A stretch of 64,000 nucleotides of DNA from Cupriavidus taiwanensis LMG 19424 (GCF_000069785.1 NC_010528.1:2108001-2172000); one strand, 5' to 3'. Positions 1 through 11,302 are shown, numbered from the stretch's first letter. Made by a program: numbers and translations. The notes: generated from the sequence alone by a model not told the origin.

Positions 1-1040
<1,040 letters not shown>

Positions 1041-1269
1041 GGGTAGGCTCCTGCTGGACTCACCCCGTGACCGACCAATCGACGCCTCGTGCCTCCCAGG
1101 CTGGATCCGCGACGGCGGCAGCGGCATTGCGCCGATGCGGTCGGATCCGGTCGCAGCATGCTCATTGCGTCACATCTGATGCAGACGACAACGGCGGCGC
1201 GGATGGGGGCGGCGGAAGGTGGAAAGCGGTAGGCGCTAGGGTGAAGGGTTCTGAAAGCGAAACTTTCGA

Positions 1270-1298
1270 ATTATATCCCGAGCTACCCAATTTCTCAA
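1270..1298 (-). promoter_or_regulatory. Sigma70 promoter for carA
   Basis: On the minus strand TTGAGA (1293-1298) and a perfect TATAAT (1270-1275) are separated by exactly 17 nt. Transcription should start near 1262, leaving an untranslated leader of about 220 nt before the carA GTG at 1040. A small hairpin, GAAAG-TTTCG-CTTTC, lies at the predicted transcript start. The rest of the 357-nt gap between carA and the next gene shows no coding signal. Confidence 0.8.
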
Positions 1299-1397
1299 GT
1301 TTTCAAGGACTTGCGCGCGGCACGCGGCAATCCCGCCGCGCCGGAGGCCGCCCCGCTGCCCGCGCCCGCGGTCCGGGTTGCACCCCCGGACGCCGGA

Positions 1398-1808
1398 TTA
1401 CCGCGGCGGCGGCACCACCGCCGTGACCTCGATTTCCACCTTGGCGCGCGGCTCGACCAGGTCGGCGACCTCGACTGCCGTCATCGCCGGGAAGTGGCGG
1501 CCGATGATGGCCCGGTAATGTTCGCCGATCGCCCCATAGGCGCCGACATATTCGGCCTTGTCCTTCACATACCACGTCATGCGCGCGATATGTTCCGGCC
1601 GCGCTTCGCCGGCCGCCAGCACTGCGACGACGTTGCGCAGCGCCTGCGCCACTTGCAGGCCGAAATCGTCGGTCTCGAATTCACACTGGCTGTTCCAGCC
1701 GATCTGGCCGCTGACGAACAGCAGCCGGCTGCCGGCCTGCATCTCGGTCATCATGCCGTTGGCGTAGCCGCGCGGCGGCGCCCAGTCGGGCGGCTGCAGG
1801 ATCTTCAT
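1398..1808 (-). CDS. RidA/YjgF-family protein
   Basis: 136 residues, the usual length of RidA-fold proteins, which form trimers and hydrolyse reactive enamine/imine intermediates or act as pathway-specific deaminases. Family features are the central LFVSGQIGW strand and the C-terminal stretch AKVEIEVTAVVPP. It is the last gene of the minus-strand aromatic-acid CoA operon, 45 nt after the thioesterase gene. In the 2-aminobenzoate pathway a ring enamine must lose its amino group, so an imine deaminase would fit here. That role is inferred from context. The canonical RidA Arg in the last strand is not placed in the usual motif, so it probably belongs to a non-RidA subgroup (Rid1-7). Confidence 0.85.
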   Translation of the reverse strand: MKILQPPDWAPPRGYANGMMTEMQAGSRLLFVSGQIGWNSQCEFETDDFGLQVAQALRNVVAVLAAGEARPEHIARMTWYVKDKAEYVGAYGAIGEHYRAIIGRHFPAMTAVEVADLVEPRAKVEIEVTAVVPPPR

Positions 1809-1853
1809 GTCGTGTCCCTGTGGTTGCTTGGTATGGGTGGATGGAAATTCTGT

Positions 1854-2279
1854 TCAGGCCGCCGCGACCAGATAGCGCGCCATGGCCTCGCGCACGGATT
1901 CGGGCAGCGGCTGGGGCGCGATCGCGCCGGTATCGACGCAGACCAGCCGTTGCGTCACTTCCATGCGGGTATCGTCGTGCGGGCCGGCAAAGCGGATCGC
2001 CAGCGTGAAGCTGGACTGGCCCAGCTTCAGCACGCGCAATTCGCGCGTCAGCACCTCGCCCAGCCGGCTCGGCGCCAGGAAGCGGCACTCCAGCTCAGCC
2101 GTCGGCACGCCGGCGCGGCCCTCGCCATGCATGACATCGAACGGCCAGCCCAGCGCCTCGCCGAACCAGTCCTCGATCAGGTCGTTGAGCATCTCGAAGT
2201 AGCGCGGGTAGAACACGATGCCGGCGGCGTCGCAGTGCTTGAAGCGCACCAGCACGGTGTTGCGGAACACGTCGCTCAT
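1854..2279 (-). CDS. Acyl-CoA thioesterase, 4-hydroxybenzoyl-CoA thioesterase/hotdog family
   Basis: 141 residues, single hotdog domain. The motif [17 protein letters not shown] contains the Asp-(Ala)-Ala-Gly-Ile-Val-(Phe/Tyr)-(Tyr)-Pro-Arg-Tyr signature of 4-hydroxybenzoyl-CoA thioesterases, with Asp as the catalytic residue. The enzyme hydrolyses aryl- or acyl-CoA thioesters. In this operon it probably recycles CoA from dead-end intermediates. The ATG at 2279 overlaps the TGA of the upstream CoA ligase gene by four bases (ATGA), implying translational coupling. The reading frame stays open further upstream, but that part lies over the ligase gene and does not look like protein. Confidence 0.9.
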   Translation of the reverse strand: MSDVFRNTVLVRFKHCDAAGIVFYPRYFEMLNDLIEDWFGEALGWPFDVMHGEGRAGVPTAELECRFLAPSRLGEVLTRELRVLKLGQSSFTLAIRFAGPHDDTRMEVTQRLVCVDTGAIAPQPLPESVREAMARYLVAAA

Positions 2280-3964
2280 GGCTGCCCCTGCTGCGTCTTG
2301 CCGCCATTGCCTGCGCCCGGCCCCTGCTCCGCCATCTGGCGCAGCCGGAAGCGCTGCAGCTTGCCGGTCTCGGTGCGCGGCAGCGCCGGCACGAATTCGA
2401 TGCGGCGCGGGTATTTGTACGGGGCGATCTGGCGCTTGACGTGGTCCTGCAGCGCGGTGCGGGTGGCGTCGTCGGCCGCAACGCCCTCGCGCAGCACCAC
2501 GTAGGCCATCACTACCTGGCCGCGCCCGTCGTCCGGCGCGCCGACCACGCCGCATTCGGCCACCGCCTCGTGCTGCATCAGCGCGCTTTCCACCTCGGGC
2601 CCGGCGATGTTGTAGCCGGCCGAGATGATCATGTCGTCGGAGCGCGCCTGGTAGAAGTAATAGCCGTCGGCGTCGACCGTGAAGGTATCGCCCGGCAGGT
2701 TCCAGCCCGCCTTCACGTAATTGGCCTGGCGCGGATCGTCCAGGTAGCGGCAGCCGGTCGGGCCCTGCACCGCCAGCTTACCGACCTGGCCCGGCGGCAG
2801 CGGCCGCATCTCGTCGTCGACGATCTGCGCCACGTAGCCGGGCACCACCTTGCCGATCGCGCCCGGCCTGACCTCTGCGCCGGCGCTGGAGATAAAGATA
2901 TGCATCATCTCGGTGCCGCCGATGCCATCGGTCATCTCGATGCCGGTGGCGGCCTTCCAGCTCTGCCGCGTCGCGTCCGGCAGCGCCTCGCCGGCGGACA
3001 CGCTATGCCGCAGGCTGGAGATGTCGAAGCGCGGCGCCAGCGCCGCCATCTGCCGGTAGAACGTGGGCGCGGTGAAGACGATGGTGGCGCGGAAGTCGTG
3101 GATCAGTTCGAGCAGCGCCTCGGGCGTGAGCTTCTCCGCCAGCACCGTGCTCGCGCCGATGCGCAACGGGAAGCACAGCATGCCGCCCAGCCCGAAGGTG
3201 AAGGCGATCGGCGGCGTGCCGCAAAAGATATCGTCCGGCACGGAGCGCAGCACATGGCGCGGGAACAGGTCGCACATGGCCAGCACGTCGCGGTGGAAAT
3301 GCATGGTGCCCTTGGGCTGGCCAGTGGTGCCGCTGGTGAAGGCGATCAGGCAGACATCGTCGCGAGCGGTGTCGCAGGCATCGAAGGTCTCCGGCTTGCC
3401 GGCCAGCGCCGCTTCCAGCGAGCCCTTGCCTTCGCCGTTGAAATACAGCGTTTGCGCCAGGCTCGGGCAATGGTATTCGCCACCGGCCTGCTGGTTGGCG
3501 TCGAGTTCCTCGCGCAGCCGCGCATCGCACAGCGCGGCGCTGACCTGCGCCTTGTCGATGATCTGCTTGAGCTCCCGCGCGCGCAGCAGCGGCATGGTCG
3601 GCACCGCCACCAGCCCTGCCTTCAGCGTGGCCAGCCAGCTGGCCGCCATCATCAGGTTGTTGGGACCGCGCAGCAGCACGCGGTTGCCGGGCACCAGCCG
3701 CATGTCCTCGACCAGCACATGGGCAATGCGGTTCACCAGCGCCGCGAGCTGTGCATAGGTGACTGTCTCGATGCGGCCGTCGCGGCGATGGCGGATGGCG
3801 ATGCGCTCGCCGCGCCCTTCCCGCACGTGGCGGTCGACCAGCTCCGCCGCGGCATTGATCCGCTCGGGGTAGTCGGTGTCGGCATTGAAGCGGAACACCG
3901 GCCACTGGTCCTGCGGCGGCAGGCGGTCGCGCGCGAAGGTGTCGAGGTGGGCTGTGGTCGCCAT
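2276..3964 (-). CDS. abmG: Aryl-CoA ligase, probable 2-aminobenzoate-CoA ligase
   Basis: 562-residue AMP-forming ligase of the benzoate-CoA ligase group. It activates an aromatic acid with ATP and CoA in the cytoplasm. The phosphate-binding loop is [18 protein letters not shown] (about 210-227), the A5-type motif is [12 protein letters not shown], and the C-terminal catalytic lysine motif is [16 protein letters not shown]. Substrate assignment rests on context: it is co-operonic with a fused monooxygenase/reductase of the 2-aminobenzoyl-CoA type plus beta-oxidation-like enzymes. Salicylate or benzoate remain possible substrates. The start ATG at 3964 has family-like spacing to the first conserved helix. 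It lies 59 nt downstream of the acyl-CoA dehydrogenase gene. Confidence 0.85.
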   Translation of the reverse strand: MATTAHLDTFARDRLPPQDQWPVFRFNADTDYPERINAAAELVDRHVREGRGERIAIRHRRDGRIETVTYAQLAALVNRIAHVLVEDMRLVPGNRVLLRGPNNLMMAASWLATLKAGLVAVPTMPLLRARELKQIIDKAQVSAALCDARLREELDANQQAGGEYHCPSLAQTLYFNGEGKGSLEAALAGKPETFDACDTARDDVCLIAFTSGTTGQPKGTMHFHRDVLAMCDLFPRHVLRSVPDDIFCGTPPIAFTFGLGGMLCFPLRIGASTVLAEKLTPEALLELIHDFRATIVFTAPTFYRQMAALAPRFDISSLRHSVSAGEALPDATRQSWKAATGIEMTDGIGGTEMMHIFISSAGAEVRPGAIGKVVPGYVAQIVDDEMRPLPPGQVGKLAVQGPTGCRYLDDPRQANYVKAGWNLPGDTFTVDADGYYFYQARSDDMIISAGYNIAGPEVESALMQHEAVAECGVVGAPDDGRGQVVMAYVVLREGVAADDATRTALQDHVKRQIAPYKYPRRIEFVPALPRTETGKLQRFRLRQMAEQGPGAGNGGKTQQGQP

Positions 3965-4023
3965 GGCTTGTCTCCTGTCTGCTCTGTATCGGTACGGCAG
4001 TTCGTGGGGCGCAAGGTCCGATG

Positions 4024-5193
4024 TCAGGCCTGGTGGCCGGCCAGCGTCTCGCGCGCGATGATCAGCTTCTGCACTTCGGTGGCGCCTTCATAGATGCGCA
4101 GCGAGCGGATCTCGCGGTACAGGCTTTCCACGCGCGTGCCGACCCGGACGCCCAGGCCGCCGAACATCTGCACCGCGCGGTCGATCACCTGCTGCGCGTT
4201 TTCGGTGGCGACCATCTTGGCCATGGCCGCCTCGCGCGTGGTGCGCTGTCCCTTGACGTCGCGCAGCCAGGCGGCGCGGTAGGTCAGCAGCGCCGCGGCG
4301 TCGATGGCAGTGGCCATGTCGCCGATGGCGGCCTGGGTCAGCTGCAGGTCGGCCAGCACGCCGCCGAACATCGGCCGCGCGCGGGCGCGCGCCAGCGCAT
4401 CGTCCAGCGCCGCGCGGCCGAAGCCCAGCGCCGCCGCGGCGACCGAAGCGCGGAAGATGTCGAGCGTCATCATCGCCACCTTGAAGCCCTGCCCCGCCTC
4501 GCCGAGCCGGTTGCCCACCGGCACGCGGCACTGGTCGAAGCGCAGCGTGGCCAGCGGATGCGGCGCCATCACGTCGATGCGCTCGGCGATGGTCAGGCCG
4601 GGCGTATCGGCGTCGACCACCAGCGCGGTGATGCCGCGCGCGCCCGGCGCCTCGCCTGTGCGCACGAACACGCAGTAGAAGTCAGCAATGCCGCCGTTGG
4701 AAATCCAGGTCTTGGCGCCATCGATCACATAGTGGCTGCCGTCTTCCGACAGCTTCGCGCTGCATTGCATCGCGGCGACATCCGAGCCGGCGTCGGGCTC
4801 CGACAGCGCGAACGCGGCGATCGCCTCGCCGCGGGCCACGCGCGGCAGGTAATGCGCGCGCAGCGCGTCGCTGCCCGCCAGCGTGATCGCGCCAGAACCC
4901 AGCCCCTGCATGGCAAAGGCAAAATCGGCCAGGCCGTCATGGCGCGCGAGCGTCTCGCGCAGCAGGCACAGCGAGCGCGAATCCAGCGCCCGCAGCGCAC
5001 CGCCATGCGCGGCCGGCACGCAGTAGCGCAGCCAGCCCGCCTCGCCCAGCTGCCGCACCAGCGCGCGGCACGCGGCGTCCGTATCGCTGTGGTCTACGTG
5101 CAGGTGCTGCGCGCACCAGGCGTCGAGTTCGCGCTCCAGCGTGCGGTGGGTATCGTCGAACAGCGGCAGATCCAGGTAGGTCTTGTCGGACAT
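4024..5193 (-). CDS. Acyl-CoA dehydrogenase
   Basis: 389 residues, normal length for a flavin acyl-CoA dehydrogenase that makes an alpha,beta double bond and passes electrons to ETF. The flavin-contact motif [15 protein letters not shown] (about 127-141), KTWISNGG, and the C-terminal helix [15 protein letters not shown] with the expected catalytic Glu (YEG) are all present. It lies 6 nt downstream of the crotonase gene in the CoA-thioester operon. After ring reduction and opening of an aminobenzoyl-CoA derivative, such an enzyme would run one beta-oxidation step. Exact substrate unknown. Confidence 0.92.
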   Translation of the reverse strand: MSDKTYLDLPLFDDTHRTLERELDAWCAQHLHVDHSDTDAACRALVRQLGEAGWLRYCVPAAHGGALRALDSRSLCLLRETLARHDGLADFAFAMQGLGSGAITLAGSDALRAHYLPRVARGEAIAAFALSEPDAGSDVAAMQCSAKLSEDGSHYVIDGAKTWISNGGIADFYCVFVRTGEAPGARGITALVVDADTPGLTIAERIDVMAPHPLATLRFDQCRVPVGNRLGEAGQGFKVAMMTLDIFRASVAAAALGFGRAALDDALARARARPMFGGVLADLQLTQAAIGDMATAIDAAALLTYRAAWLRDVKGQRTTREAAMAKMVATENAQQVIDRAVQMFGGLGVRVGTRVESLYREIRSLRIYEGATEVQKLIIARETLAGHQA

Positions 5194-5199
5194 GGCGGC

Positions 5200-6051
5200 T
5201 CAGTCCCCTTCGAAGACGGGCTTGGTCTTGGCGACGAAGGCCTCGTAGGCGCGGCGGAAATCGCGCGTCTGCATGCAGAGCGCCTGCGCCTCGGCCTCGG
5301 CCTCGATGGCCTCGTCCAGGCCCATGTTCCACTCCTGGTGCAACAGCTTCTTGGTCACGCCATGGGCAAACGTCGGGCCGGTGGCCAGTTGCGCGGCCAG
5401 CGCCTGCGCCTGTGCCAGCACCGCTTCGGACGGGTGCAGCGCGTTGAAGAAGCCCCACTGCAGCCCTTCCTCCGCGCTCATCGAGCGGCCGGTGTAGAGC
5501 AGCTCGCTGGCGCGCCCCTGCCCGATCACGCGCGGCAGCAGCGAGCACGCGCCCATGTCGGCGCCGGCCAGGCCCACGCGCACGAACAGGAAGGCGGTCT
5601 TCGCCTGTGCCGTGCCGAGGCGCATGTCGGAAGCCAGTGCCATCATCGCGCCCGCGCCGGCACAGATGCCGTCGACCGCGCTGATCACGGGCTGCGGGCA
5701 CGCGCGCATCGCCTTGACCAGGTCGCCGGTCATGCGCGTGAAGTCGAGCAGCTCCGGCATCGACATGCGCGTCAGCGGGCCGATGATCTCGTGCACGTCG
5801 CCGCCCGAGCAGTAGTTGCCGCCGGCGCCGGTCACGACCACCGCCTTGATGTCGCTGGCGTAGCACAGGCCGCGGAACAGGTCGCGCAGCTCGGCATAGG
5901 AGTCGAAGGTCAGCGGGTTCTTGCGTTCCGGCCGGTTCAGCGTGATGGTGCCGACCTTGCCGTCGCCGGACACCGACCACAGGAAGTGCCGCGGTTCGTA
6001 GCCGGCGAAGCTGCGCTTGTGGTGGCGCATGTCGAGTGCGATGTCAGTCAT
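5200..6051 (-). CDS. Enoyl-CoA hydratase/isomerase (crotonase) family enzyme with atypical active site
   Basis: 283-residue crotonase-fold protein with an extended N-terminus. The first oxyanion-hole motif [10 protein letters not shown] (about 80-89) and the second, [10 protein letters not shown] (about 130-139), are present. Neither glutamate of classical enoyl-CoA hydratase is visible: Met136 sits where the first is expected, and the second-Glu segment reads [12 protein letters not shown]. Asp165 of that segment aligns by eye with the catalytic Asp of 4-chlorobenzoyl-CoA dehalogenase. It may therefore hydrate or hydrolyse a ring intermediate rather than act as a plain hydratase (inference). 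It lies in the anthranilate-type operon, 28 nt downstream of the SDR gene. Confidence 0.88.
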   Translation of the reverse strand: MTDIALDMRHHKRSFAGYEPRHFLWSVSGDGKVGTITLNRPERKNPLTFDSYAELRDLFRGLCYASDIKAVVVTGAGGNYCSGGDVHEIIGPLTRMSMPELLDFTRMTGDLVKAMRACPQPVISAVDGICAGAGAMMALASDMRLGTAQAKTAFLFVRVGLAGADMGACSLLPRVIGQGRASELLYTGRSMSAEEGLQWGFFNALHPSEAVLAQAQALAAQLATGPTFAHGVTKKLLHQEWNMGLDEAIEAEAEAQALCMQTRDFRRAYEAFVAKTKPVFEGD

Positions 6052-6079
6052 GGTTCTCTCTCAGGTCTTTGTCTTGTCC

Positions 6080-6883
6080 TCAGCCCGCCATCACTTCGCC
6101 GCCGGCCACCGGAATTGCCTGTCCGGTGATCGCGCCGGCGGACGGCTGGCACAGCCACGCCACGGCGTCGGCCACTTCCTCGGGCTGCACCAGACGGCGC
6201 TGCGGATTGCGCGCGGCCAGTTCGGCGCGCGCCTGGTCCTCGCTGCGGCCGGTCTTGCCGACGATGTTGGCGACGGCGTCGCGCACGATATCGGTCTCGG
6301 TGTAGCCCGGGCAAACCGCGTTGACGGTCACGCCCCTGGCCGCGGTCTCCAGTGCCAGCGCGCGCGTCAGTCCGATCACGCCATGCTTGGCCGCGCAATA
6401 GGCGCTGACGTAGCCGTAGCCGATCAGCCCGGCGGTGCTGGCCACGTTGACGATGCGCCCCCAGCCGGCCTCGAGCATCGCCGGCAGTGCGGCCTGCGTG
6501 CACAGGAAGGTGCCGGTCAGGTTGACGTCGAGCATGCGCTGCCACAGCGCGGCATCGGTCTTCATGAAGGGGGCGCTGTGCGCCTGCCCGGCGTTGTTGA
6601 CCAGCATCGATACCGGCCCCCCCTGCTCCGTTGCCTCGGCAAAGGCGCGCGCTACGCTGTCGGCATCGGCGATATCGGCCGTGACGAAAGAAACGATGGC
6701 ACCTGCCGGTGCCTGCTCGCGCAGGACTTGCACCGTCGCTTGCAGCGTGCCGGCAGCGCGCCCCAGCAGCGTGACGCTGGCGCCATCGGCCAGCAGCCGC
6801 CGCGAGATTGCCGCGCCGATGCCGCGCCCGCCGCCCGTCACCAGCGCGTGCCGGCCGGCCAGTGTTGCCGTGCTGCGGGTCAT
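6080..6883 (-). CDS. Short-chain dehydrogenase/reductase (3-hydroxyacyl-CoA dehydrogenase type)
   Basis: 267-residue classical SDR. The NAD(P) loop GGGRGIGAA (about 18-26), NNAG (about 92-95), catalytic Ser in NVASTAG and YCAAK for Tyr and Lys are all present. The C-terminus reads [14 protein letters not shown]. It probably oxidises a 3-hydroxyacyl-CoA or cyclic hydroxy intermediate in the aromatic-CoA pathway. The ATG at 6883 overlaps the stop of the preceding monooxygenase/reductase gene by four bases (ATGA), which fixes the start. The open frame continues 53 codons upstream but lies over that gene. Confidence 0.92.
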   Translation of the reverse strand: MTRSTATLAGRHALVTGGGRGIGAAISRRLLADGASVTLLGRAAGTLQATVQVLREQAPAGAIVSFVTADIADADSVARAFAEATEQGGPVSMLVNNAGQAHSAPFMKTDAALWQRMLDVNLTGTFLCTQAALPAMLEAGWGRIVNVASTAGLIGYGYVSAYCAAKHGVIGLTRALALETAARGVTVNAVCPGYTETDIVRDAVANIVGKTGRSEDQARAELAARNPQRRLVQPEEVADAVAWLCQPSAGAITGQAIPVAGGEVMAG

Positions 6884-9234
6884 GCCTGCTTCTCCTGCGC
6901 CGCGGCGCGTTCGAGATTGGTTTCCAGCTGCCGCTTGCCCGCCAGGTACTGTTTGGGCCAGGCGATGTCGCGATAGCCGATGCGCGCGGCTTCCTGCAGC
7001 GTCCACGCCGGGTTGGCCAGATGCGGCCGCGCGATCGCGCACAGGTCGGCGCGGCCGGCGGCGATGATCGAGTCGACGTGGTCCGCCTCGAAAATCGCAC
7101 CCACCGCGATGGTGGCAATGCCGGCCTCGTTGCGGATGCGGTCCGCGAACGGCGTCTGGTACATGCGTCCGTAGACCGGTGCCTGGTCGGGGCTGACCTG
7201 GCCCGACGAGCAGTCGATCATGTCGGCGCCCGCGGCCTTGAACGCACGCGCGATCTCCACCGCGTCATCGGGCGTGATGCCGCCCTCGACCCAGTCATGC
7301 GCGGAAATGCGCACCGACATGGGCTTGTCCTGCGGCCACACCGCGCGCACCGCGGCAAACACTTCGAGCGGATAGCGCAGCCGCGCGGCGAGCGAACCGC
7401 CGTATTCGTCGTCGCGCGTATTGGTCAGCGGCGAGATAAAACTCGACAGCAGGTAGCCGTGCGCGCAGTGCAGCTCGAGCCAGTCGAAGCCGGCCTCGGC
7501 CGCGCGCCGCGCGCTGGCGACGAAGTCGTCGCGCACGCGGTCCATGTCGGCGCGCGTCATTTCGCGCGGGGTCTGCGATTCGCCGGGCAGGTACGGCAGC
7601 GGCGAGGCCGAGATCACCGGCCAGTTGCCCTGCGGCAGCGGATGGTCCATCGCTTCCCAGCCGAGCTGCGTCGAGCCCTTGCGGCCCGCGTGGCCAATCT
7701 GCATGGCAATGCGCGCATCGCTGTTGGCATGCACGAAATCGACGATGCGCCGCCAGGCGTCGCGCTGCGCATCGTTCCACAAGCCGGGGCAACCCGGCGT
7801 GATGCGGGCATCGGGCGAGACACAGGTCATTTCCGCGACCACCATGCCGGCGCCGCCGAGCGCACGCGAGCCCAGGTGGACCAGATGGAAGTCGCCCGGC
7901 ACGCCGTCGGTGCAGGAATACATCGCCATCGGCGACACCACCACGCGGTTCTTCAGCGTGACGCCGCGCACGCGGAACGGCGTGAACATCGGCGGCAGCG
8001 GCTGGTGCGCCCGCAGCTTCAGGCTGTCGGCCGGCACCCCGGCCTGCTGCGCCAGCCAGTGCTCGAACTGCGCGACATAGCCGGCATCGCGCACGCGCAG
8101 GTTTTCATGCGAGATCCGTTGCGAGCGCGTCAGCAGCGAATAGGCGAACTGCTCCGGCGGCAGGCTGCCGGCATAGCGTTCGACGTTCTCGAACCATTCG
8201 GTCGAGTTGCGCGCCGCGTTCTGGATCTTCAGCACTTCGACGCCGCGCGTGGCTTCATAGCGCGCCAGCGCATCGGGCAGGCCGTCGTGGCCGCTGCCAC
8301 GGATCTCTTCGGCCAGGTCGATGGCATCCTCGAGCGCCAGCTTGGTACCCGAGCCGATCGAGAAATGCGCCGTGTGCGCGGCGTCGCCCATCAGCACCAC
8401 GGGCACGCGGCGGCCATCGGGCAAGGTGTTCCAGTGCACCCATTGCCGGCAGATCACGCGCGGGAAGCGGATCCAGATCGCCGAGCCGCGCAGGTGCGCC
8501 GCATTGCTGATCAGCTTGTTGCCGTCGAGGTAGCGCGCGAACAGCTTCTCGCAATACGCCACGCCCTCTTCCTGGCTCATCTGCTCGATGCCGGCCGCGC
8601 GCCAGACCGCTTCCGGCGTTTCGACGATAAAGGTCGAGGTGTTGTCGTCGAAGCGGTAGGCATGGGCCTGGAACCAGCCGTGCTCGGTCTTCTCAAAGGC
8701 AAAGGTGAAGGCGTCGAACAGCTTGTGCGTGCCCAGCCAGACAAAGCGGCACTGGCGCGTATCGATATCCGGCCGGAAGGTGTCGGCATAGCGCGTGCGG
8801 ATGCGGCTGTTCAGGCCGTCGGAGGCGATCACCAGGTCGGCCTGGTATTGCATCGCCAGCGCCTGGTCGTCGGACACATCGGTCTCGAACACCAGCTTCA
8901 CCCCGAGCGCCTCGCAGCGCGCCTGCAGGATGTTCAGCAGGCGCTTGCGGCCGATGCCGATAAAGCCATGCCCGCCCGAGCGGATGGTACGCCCGCCGAT
9001 ATGGATGTCGATGTCGTCCCAGTGATTGAACGCGGCGTTGATCTCGCTGGAGCTGGCCGGATCGGCTTGCTTCAGGTTGTCCATGGTGGCGTCGGAGAAC
9101 ACCACGCCCCAGCCGAAGGTGTCGTACGGCCGGTTGCGCTCTACCACGATGACCTCGTTGGCCGGATTCTGCAGTTTCATCAGCAGGCCGAAGTACAGGC
9201 CGGCGGGGCCTCCGCCAATACAAAGCACGCGCAT
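6880..9234 (-). CDS. abmA: Fused flavin monooxygenase/old-yellow-enzyme reductase, probable 2-aminobenzoyl-CoA monooxygenase/reductase
   Basis: 784 residues with two flavoenzyme halves. Residues 1 to about 390 form an aromatic-ring hydroxylase with the FAD motif [12 protein letters not shown] at the N-terminus and [21 protein letters not shown] near residue 300. From about 400 onward is an NADH:flavin oxidoreductase barrel ([41 protein letters not shown]). This architecture is known from 2-aminobenzoyl-CoA monooxygenase/reductase and salicylyl-CoA 5-hydroxylase, which hydroxylate (and in the former also reduce) the CoA-bound ring. The beta-oxidation neighbours favour the aminobenzoyl role. 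The ATG at 9234 is preceded by GGAGG 7 nt away. A longer frame exists to 9333 but lacks a ribosome site. It is the first gene of the operon. Confidence 0.88.
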   Translation of the reverse strand: MRVLCIGGGPAGLYFGLLMKLQNPANEVIVVERNRPYDTFGWGVVFSDATMDNLKQADPASSSEINAAFNHWDDIDIHIGGRTIRSGGHGFIGIGRKRLLNILQARCEALGVKLVFETDVSDDQALAMQYQADLVIASDGLNSRIRTRYADTFRPDIDTRQCRFVWLGTHKLFDAFTFAFEKTEHGWFQAHAYRFDDNTSTFIVETPEAVWRAAGIEQMSQEEGVAYCEKLFARYLDGNKLISNAAHLRGSAIWIRFPRVICRQWVHWNTLPDGRRVPVVLMGDAAHTAHFSIGSGTKLALEDAIDLAEEIRGSGHDGLPDALARYEATRGVEVLKIQNAARNSTEWFENVERYAGSLPPEQFAYSLLTRSQRISHENLRVRDAGYVAQFEHWLAQQAGVPADSLKLRAHQPLPPMFTPFRVRGVTLKNRVVVSPMAMYSCTDGVPGDFHLVHLGSRALGGAGMVVAEMTCVSPDARITPGCPGLWNDAQRDAWRRIVDFVHANSDARIAMQIGHAGRKGSTQLGWEAMDHPLPQGNWPVISASPLPYLPGESQTPREMTRADMDRVRDDFVASARRAAEAGFDWLELHCAHGYLLSSFISPLTNTRDDEYGGSLAARLRYPLEVFAAVRAVWPQDKPMSVRISAHDWVEGGITPDDAVEIARAFKAAGADMIDCSSGQVSPDQAPVYGRMYQTPFADRIRNEAGIATIAVGAIFEADHVDSIIAAGRADLCAIARPHLANPAWTLQEAARIGYRDIAWPKQYLAGKRQLETNLERAAAQEKQA

Positions 9235-9316
9235 CTGTTGCCTCCTGCCGGCTGTGCCGGGCGCGCCGCATATCGCACGCCGTTCCCGGACTACACCGCC
9301 ATCTAGATCAAGATTA

Positions 9317-9338
9317 AATATTTTATGCTTCAAATATT
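9317..9338 (-). promoter_or_regulatory. Inverted repeat, candidate operator/promoter of the anthranilate-type operon
   Basis: A perfect 7-bp inverted repeat (AATATTT, 8-nt spacer, AAATATT) lies in an AT-rich island about 80-105 nt upstream of the monooxygenase/reductase start. The surrounding DNA is very GC-rich. Such spacing suits a dimeric regulator of MarR or TetR type. No regulator gene is in the operon and no unambiguous -35/-10 pair is seen. Confidence 0.45.
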
Positions 9339-9409
9339 AGACTGCATCACGACCGATGGCAAGGTGCCGATGCGGTGTGCCGTGCGCAACACCGCATCGC
9401 CCTGCTCCG

Positions 9410-11302
9410 CTAGCCCTTCAACGCGGCCTGCAGCTGCTCCAGTGCCCCCGGATCCTCGATGGTGGTCAGGTCGCCGGGGTCGCGGCCCTCTGCCACGGCC
9501 TGCATGGCGCGCCGCAGCAGTTTGCCGGAACGCGTCTTCGGCAGCGCATTGACGAACAGCACGCGCGCAGGCCGGGCCACCGCGCCCAGTTGCTGCTCGA
9601 CCGTCTTCATCAACTCGCCCTCCAGCGCCAGCCGCGCCTCGGGCGTGGCCGTGCGCGCGGGATCGCGGGCGATGCAGAAGGCCATCGCCACCTGCCCCTT
9701 GAGCGCGTCCTGCACGCCAACCACGGCCACCTCGGCCACCGCGGCGCTCGACGACAGGCTTTCCTCGATCTCGCGCGTGCCCAGCCGGTGGCCCGCGACG
9801 TTGATCACATCGTCTGTGCGTCCCAGGATAAAGACATAGCCGTCGGCATCGCGCACACCCCAGTCAAAGGTGGAATAGCACAGGCGGTTCGGCACCGCCT
9901 GCCAGTAGGTGCGCACGAAGCGGTCGTCGTCGCCCCAGACCGTGCTCATGCACCCCGGCGGCAGCGGGCCGTCGATCGCGACCACGCCCTTCTGTCCGGG
10001 CGGGCATTCCTCGCCGGTAGTCTCGTCGACGATCTTCAGGTCATAGCCGTAGGCCGGCACGCCGGGCGAACCCAGCTTGGGCGGCAGCGCCTCGATGCCG
10101 CGCTGGATGGCGATGATGGGCCAGCCGGATTCGGTCTGCCAGTAGTTGTCGACCACGGGCTTGCCCAGGCCGTCCTGGATCCAGCGGGCGGTCGGTTCGT
10201 CCAGCGGCTCGCCGGCCAGGAACAGCAGGCGCAGGCTGGACAGGTCGTAACGTGTCAGCCATGCCGGATCCTGCTTCTTCAGCACGCGGATCGCGGTGGG
10301 GGCGCTGAACATCAGGTTGACCCGGTATTGCTCGACCAGGCGCCACAGGATGCCGCCATCGGGCCGGATCGGCGTACCTTCGTACATCAGCGTGGCCATG
10401 CCGGCCAGCAGCGGGCCATAGACGATATAGCTGTGCCCGACCACCCAGCCGATGTCCGACGCGGTGAACATGGTGTCGCCAGCCTTGCCGCAGAAGATGT
10501 ACTCCATCGAGGTGGCCAGCGCCACGGCATAGCCGCCGGTATCGCGCTGCACGCCCTTGGGCTTGCCGGTGGTGCCCGAGGTATAGAGCACATAGGACGG
10601 CTCGCCCGACTCCAGCCACACGCATGGCACCTGCACGCCGCCGACGCGCTCCCGCCACGCGGCATAGTCTTCATCGCGGCCCTCGGTGCGCGGCATGTCC
10701 GCCAGTTGCCGGTCCACCAGCAGCACCTTCTCGGGCTGGTGCGAGGACAGCCGGATGGCTTCGTCGAGCAGCGGCTTGTACGGCACCACCTTGCCCGCGC
10801 GCGAACCGGCGTCGGCGCTGATCACCACGCGCGGCCGGGCATCCTCGATGCGAGCGGCCAGGCTGACCGAGGCAAAGCCGCCGAACACCACCGAATGGAT
10901 GGCGCCGATGCGCGCGCACGCCAGCATCGCGAACGCGGCTTCCGGAATCATCGGCATATAGACCAGCACGCGGTCGCCCCGCTGCACGCCCAGTCGCTGC
11001 AGGATCGCGGCCATGCGGCTGACCTCATCGTGCAGCTCAGCGTAGGTAAAGCTGCGGGCCTGGTCGGTCTCGGTCGAGACCCAGTGCAGCGCCGGCTGGC
11101 CCGCGCGGGCCACCAGGTGGCGATCCACCGCGTTGTGGCACAGGTTGGTGCGCCCGCCCACGAACCAGCGCGTAAAGGGCGCGCGGCTGTTGTCGAGCAC
11201 CTGGCTGAACGGGGTTTCCCAGTCGATGCGCGCAGCCTGTTCGGCCCAGAACCCCTCGGGATCGGCCAGCGAACGGGCATGCACGGCATGGCTTGCCGTC
11301 AT
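9410..11302 (-). CDS. prpE: Propionate-CoA ligase (acyl-CoA synthetase)
   Basis: 630-residue AMP-forming ligase of the acetyl/propionyl-CoA synthetase group that activates short-chain acids. The P-loop [19 protein letters not shown] (about 240-258), NYWQTESGWPI and the C-terminal acetylatable-lysine motif [13 protein letters not shown] are visible. The QRDTGGY variant, where acetyl-CoA synthetases have QHSTGGY, and overall length favour propionyl-CoA synthetase. The ATG at 11302 has GGAGGAG 7-8 nt upstream; the frame is open further but without a ribosome site. It is a single minus-strand gene just upstream of the anthranilate-type operon, separated from it by an AT-rich control region. Confidence 0.85.
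   Translation of the reverse strand: MTASHAVHARSLADPEGFWAEQAARIDWETPFSQVLDNSRAPFTRWFVGGRTNLCHNAVDRHLVARAGQPALHWVSTETDQARSFTYAELHDEVSRMAAILQRLGVQRGDRVLVYMPMIPEAAFAMLACARIGAIHSVVFGGFASVSLAARIEDARPRVVISADAGSRAGKVVPYKPLLDEAIRLSSHQPEKVLLVDRQLADMPRTEGRDEDYAAWRERVGGVQVPCVWLESGEPSYVLYTSGTTGKPKGVQRDTGGYAVALATSMEYIFCGKAGDTMFTASDIGWVVGHSYIVYGPLLAGMATLMYEGTPIRPDGGILWRLVEQYRVNLMFSAPTAIRVLKKQDPAWLTRYDLSSLRLLFLAGEPLDEPTARWIQDGLGKPVVDNYWQTESGWPIIAIQRGIEALPPKLGSPGVPAYGYDLKIVDETTGEECPPGQKGVVAIDGPLPPGCMSTVWGDDDRFVRTYWQAVPNRLCYSTFDWGVRDADGYVFILGRTDDVINVAGHRLGTREIEESLSSSAAVAEVAVVGVQDALKGQVAMAFCIARDPARTATPEARLALEGELMKTVEQQLGAVARPARVLFVNALPKTRSGKLLRRAMQAVAEGRDPGDLTTIEDPGALEQLQAALKG

Noticed and set aside
4021..6129. 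Long plus-strand open frame (702 codons) over the acyl-CoA dehydrogenase and crotonase genes
   Set aside because: It is antisense to two well-supported genes, His/Arg/Ala-rich and without any motif. GC-rich codon bias creates such antisense frames throughout the window.
6808..9306. 832-codon plus-strand open frame
   Set aside because: Antisense to the fused monooxygenase/reductase, whose flavin motifs are intact; no ribosome site or family features.
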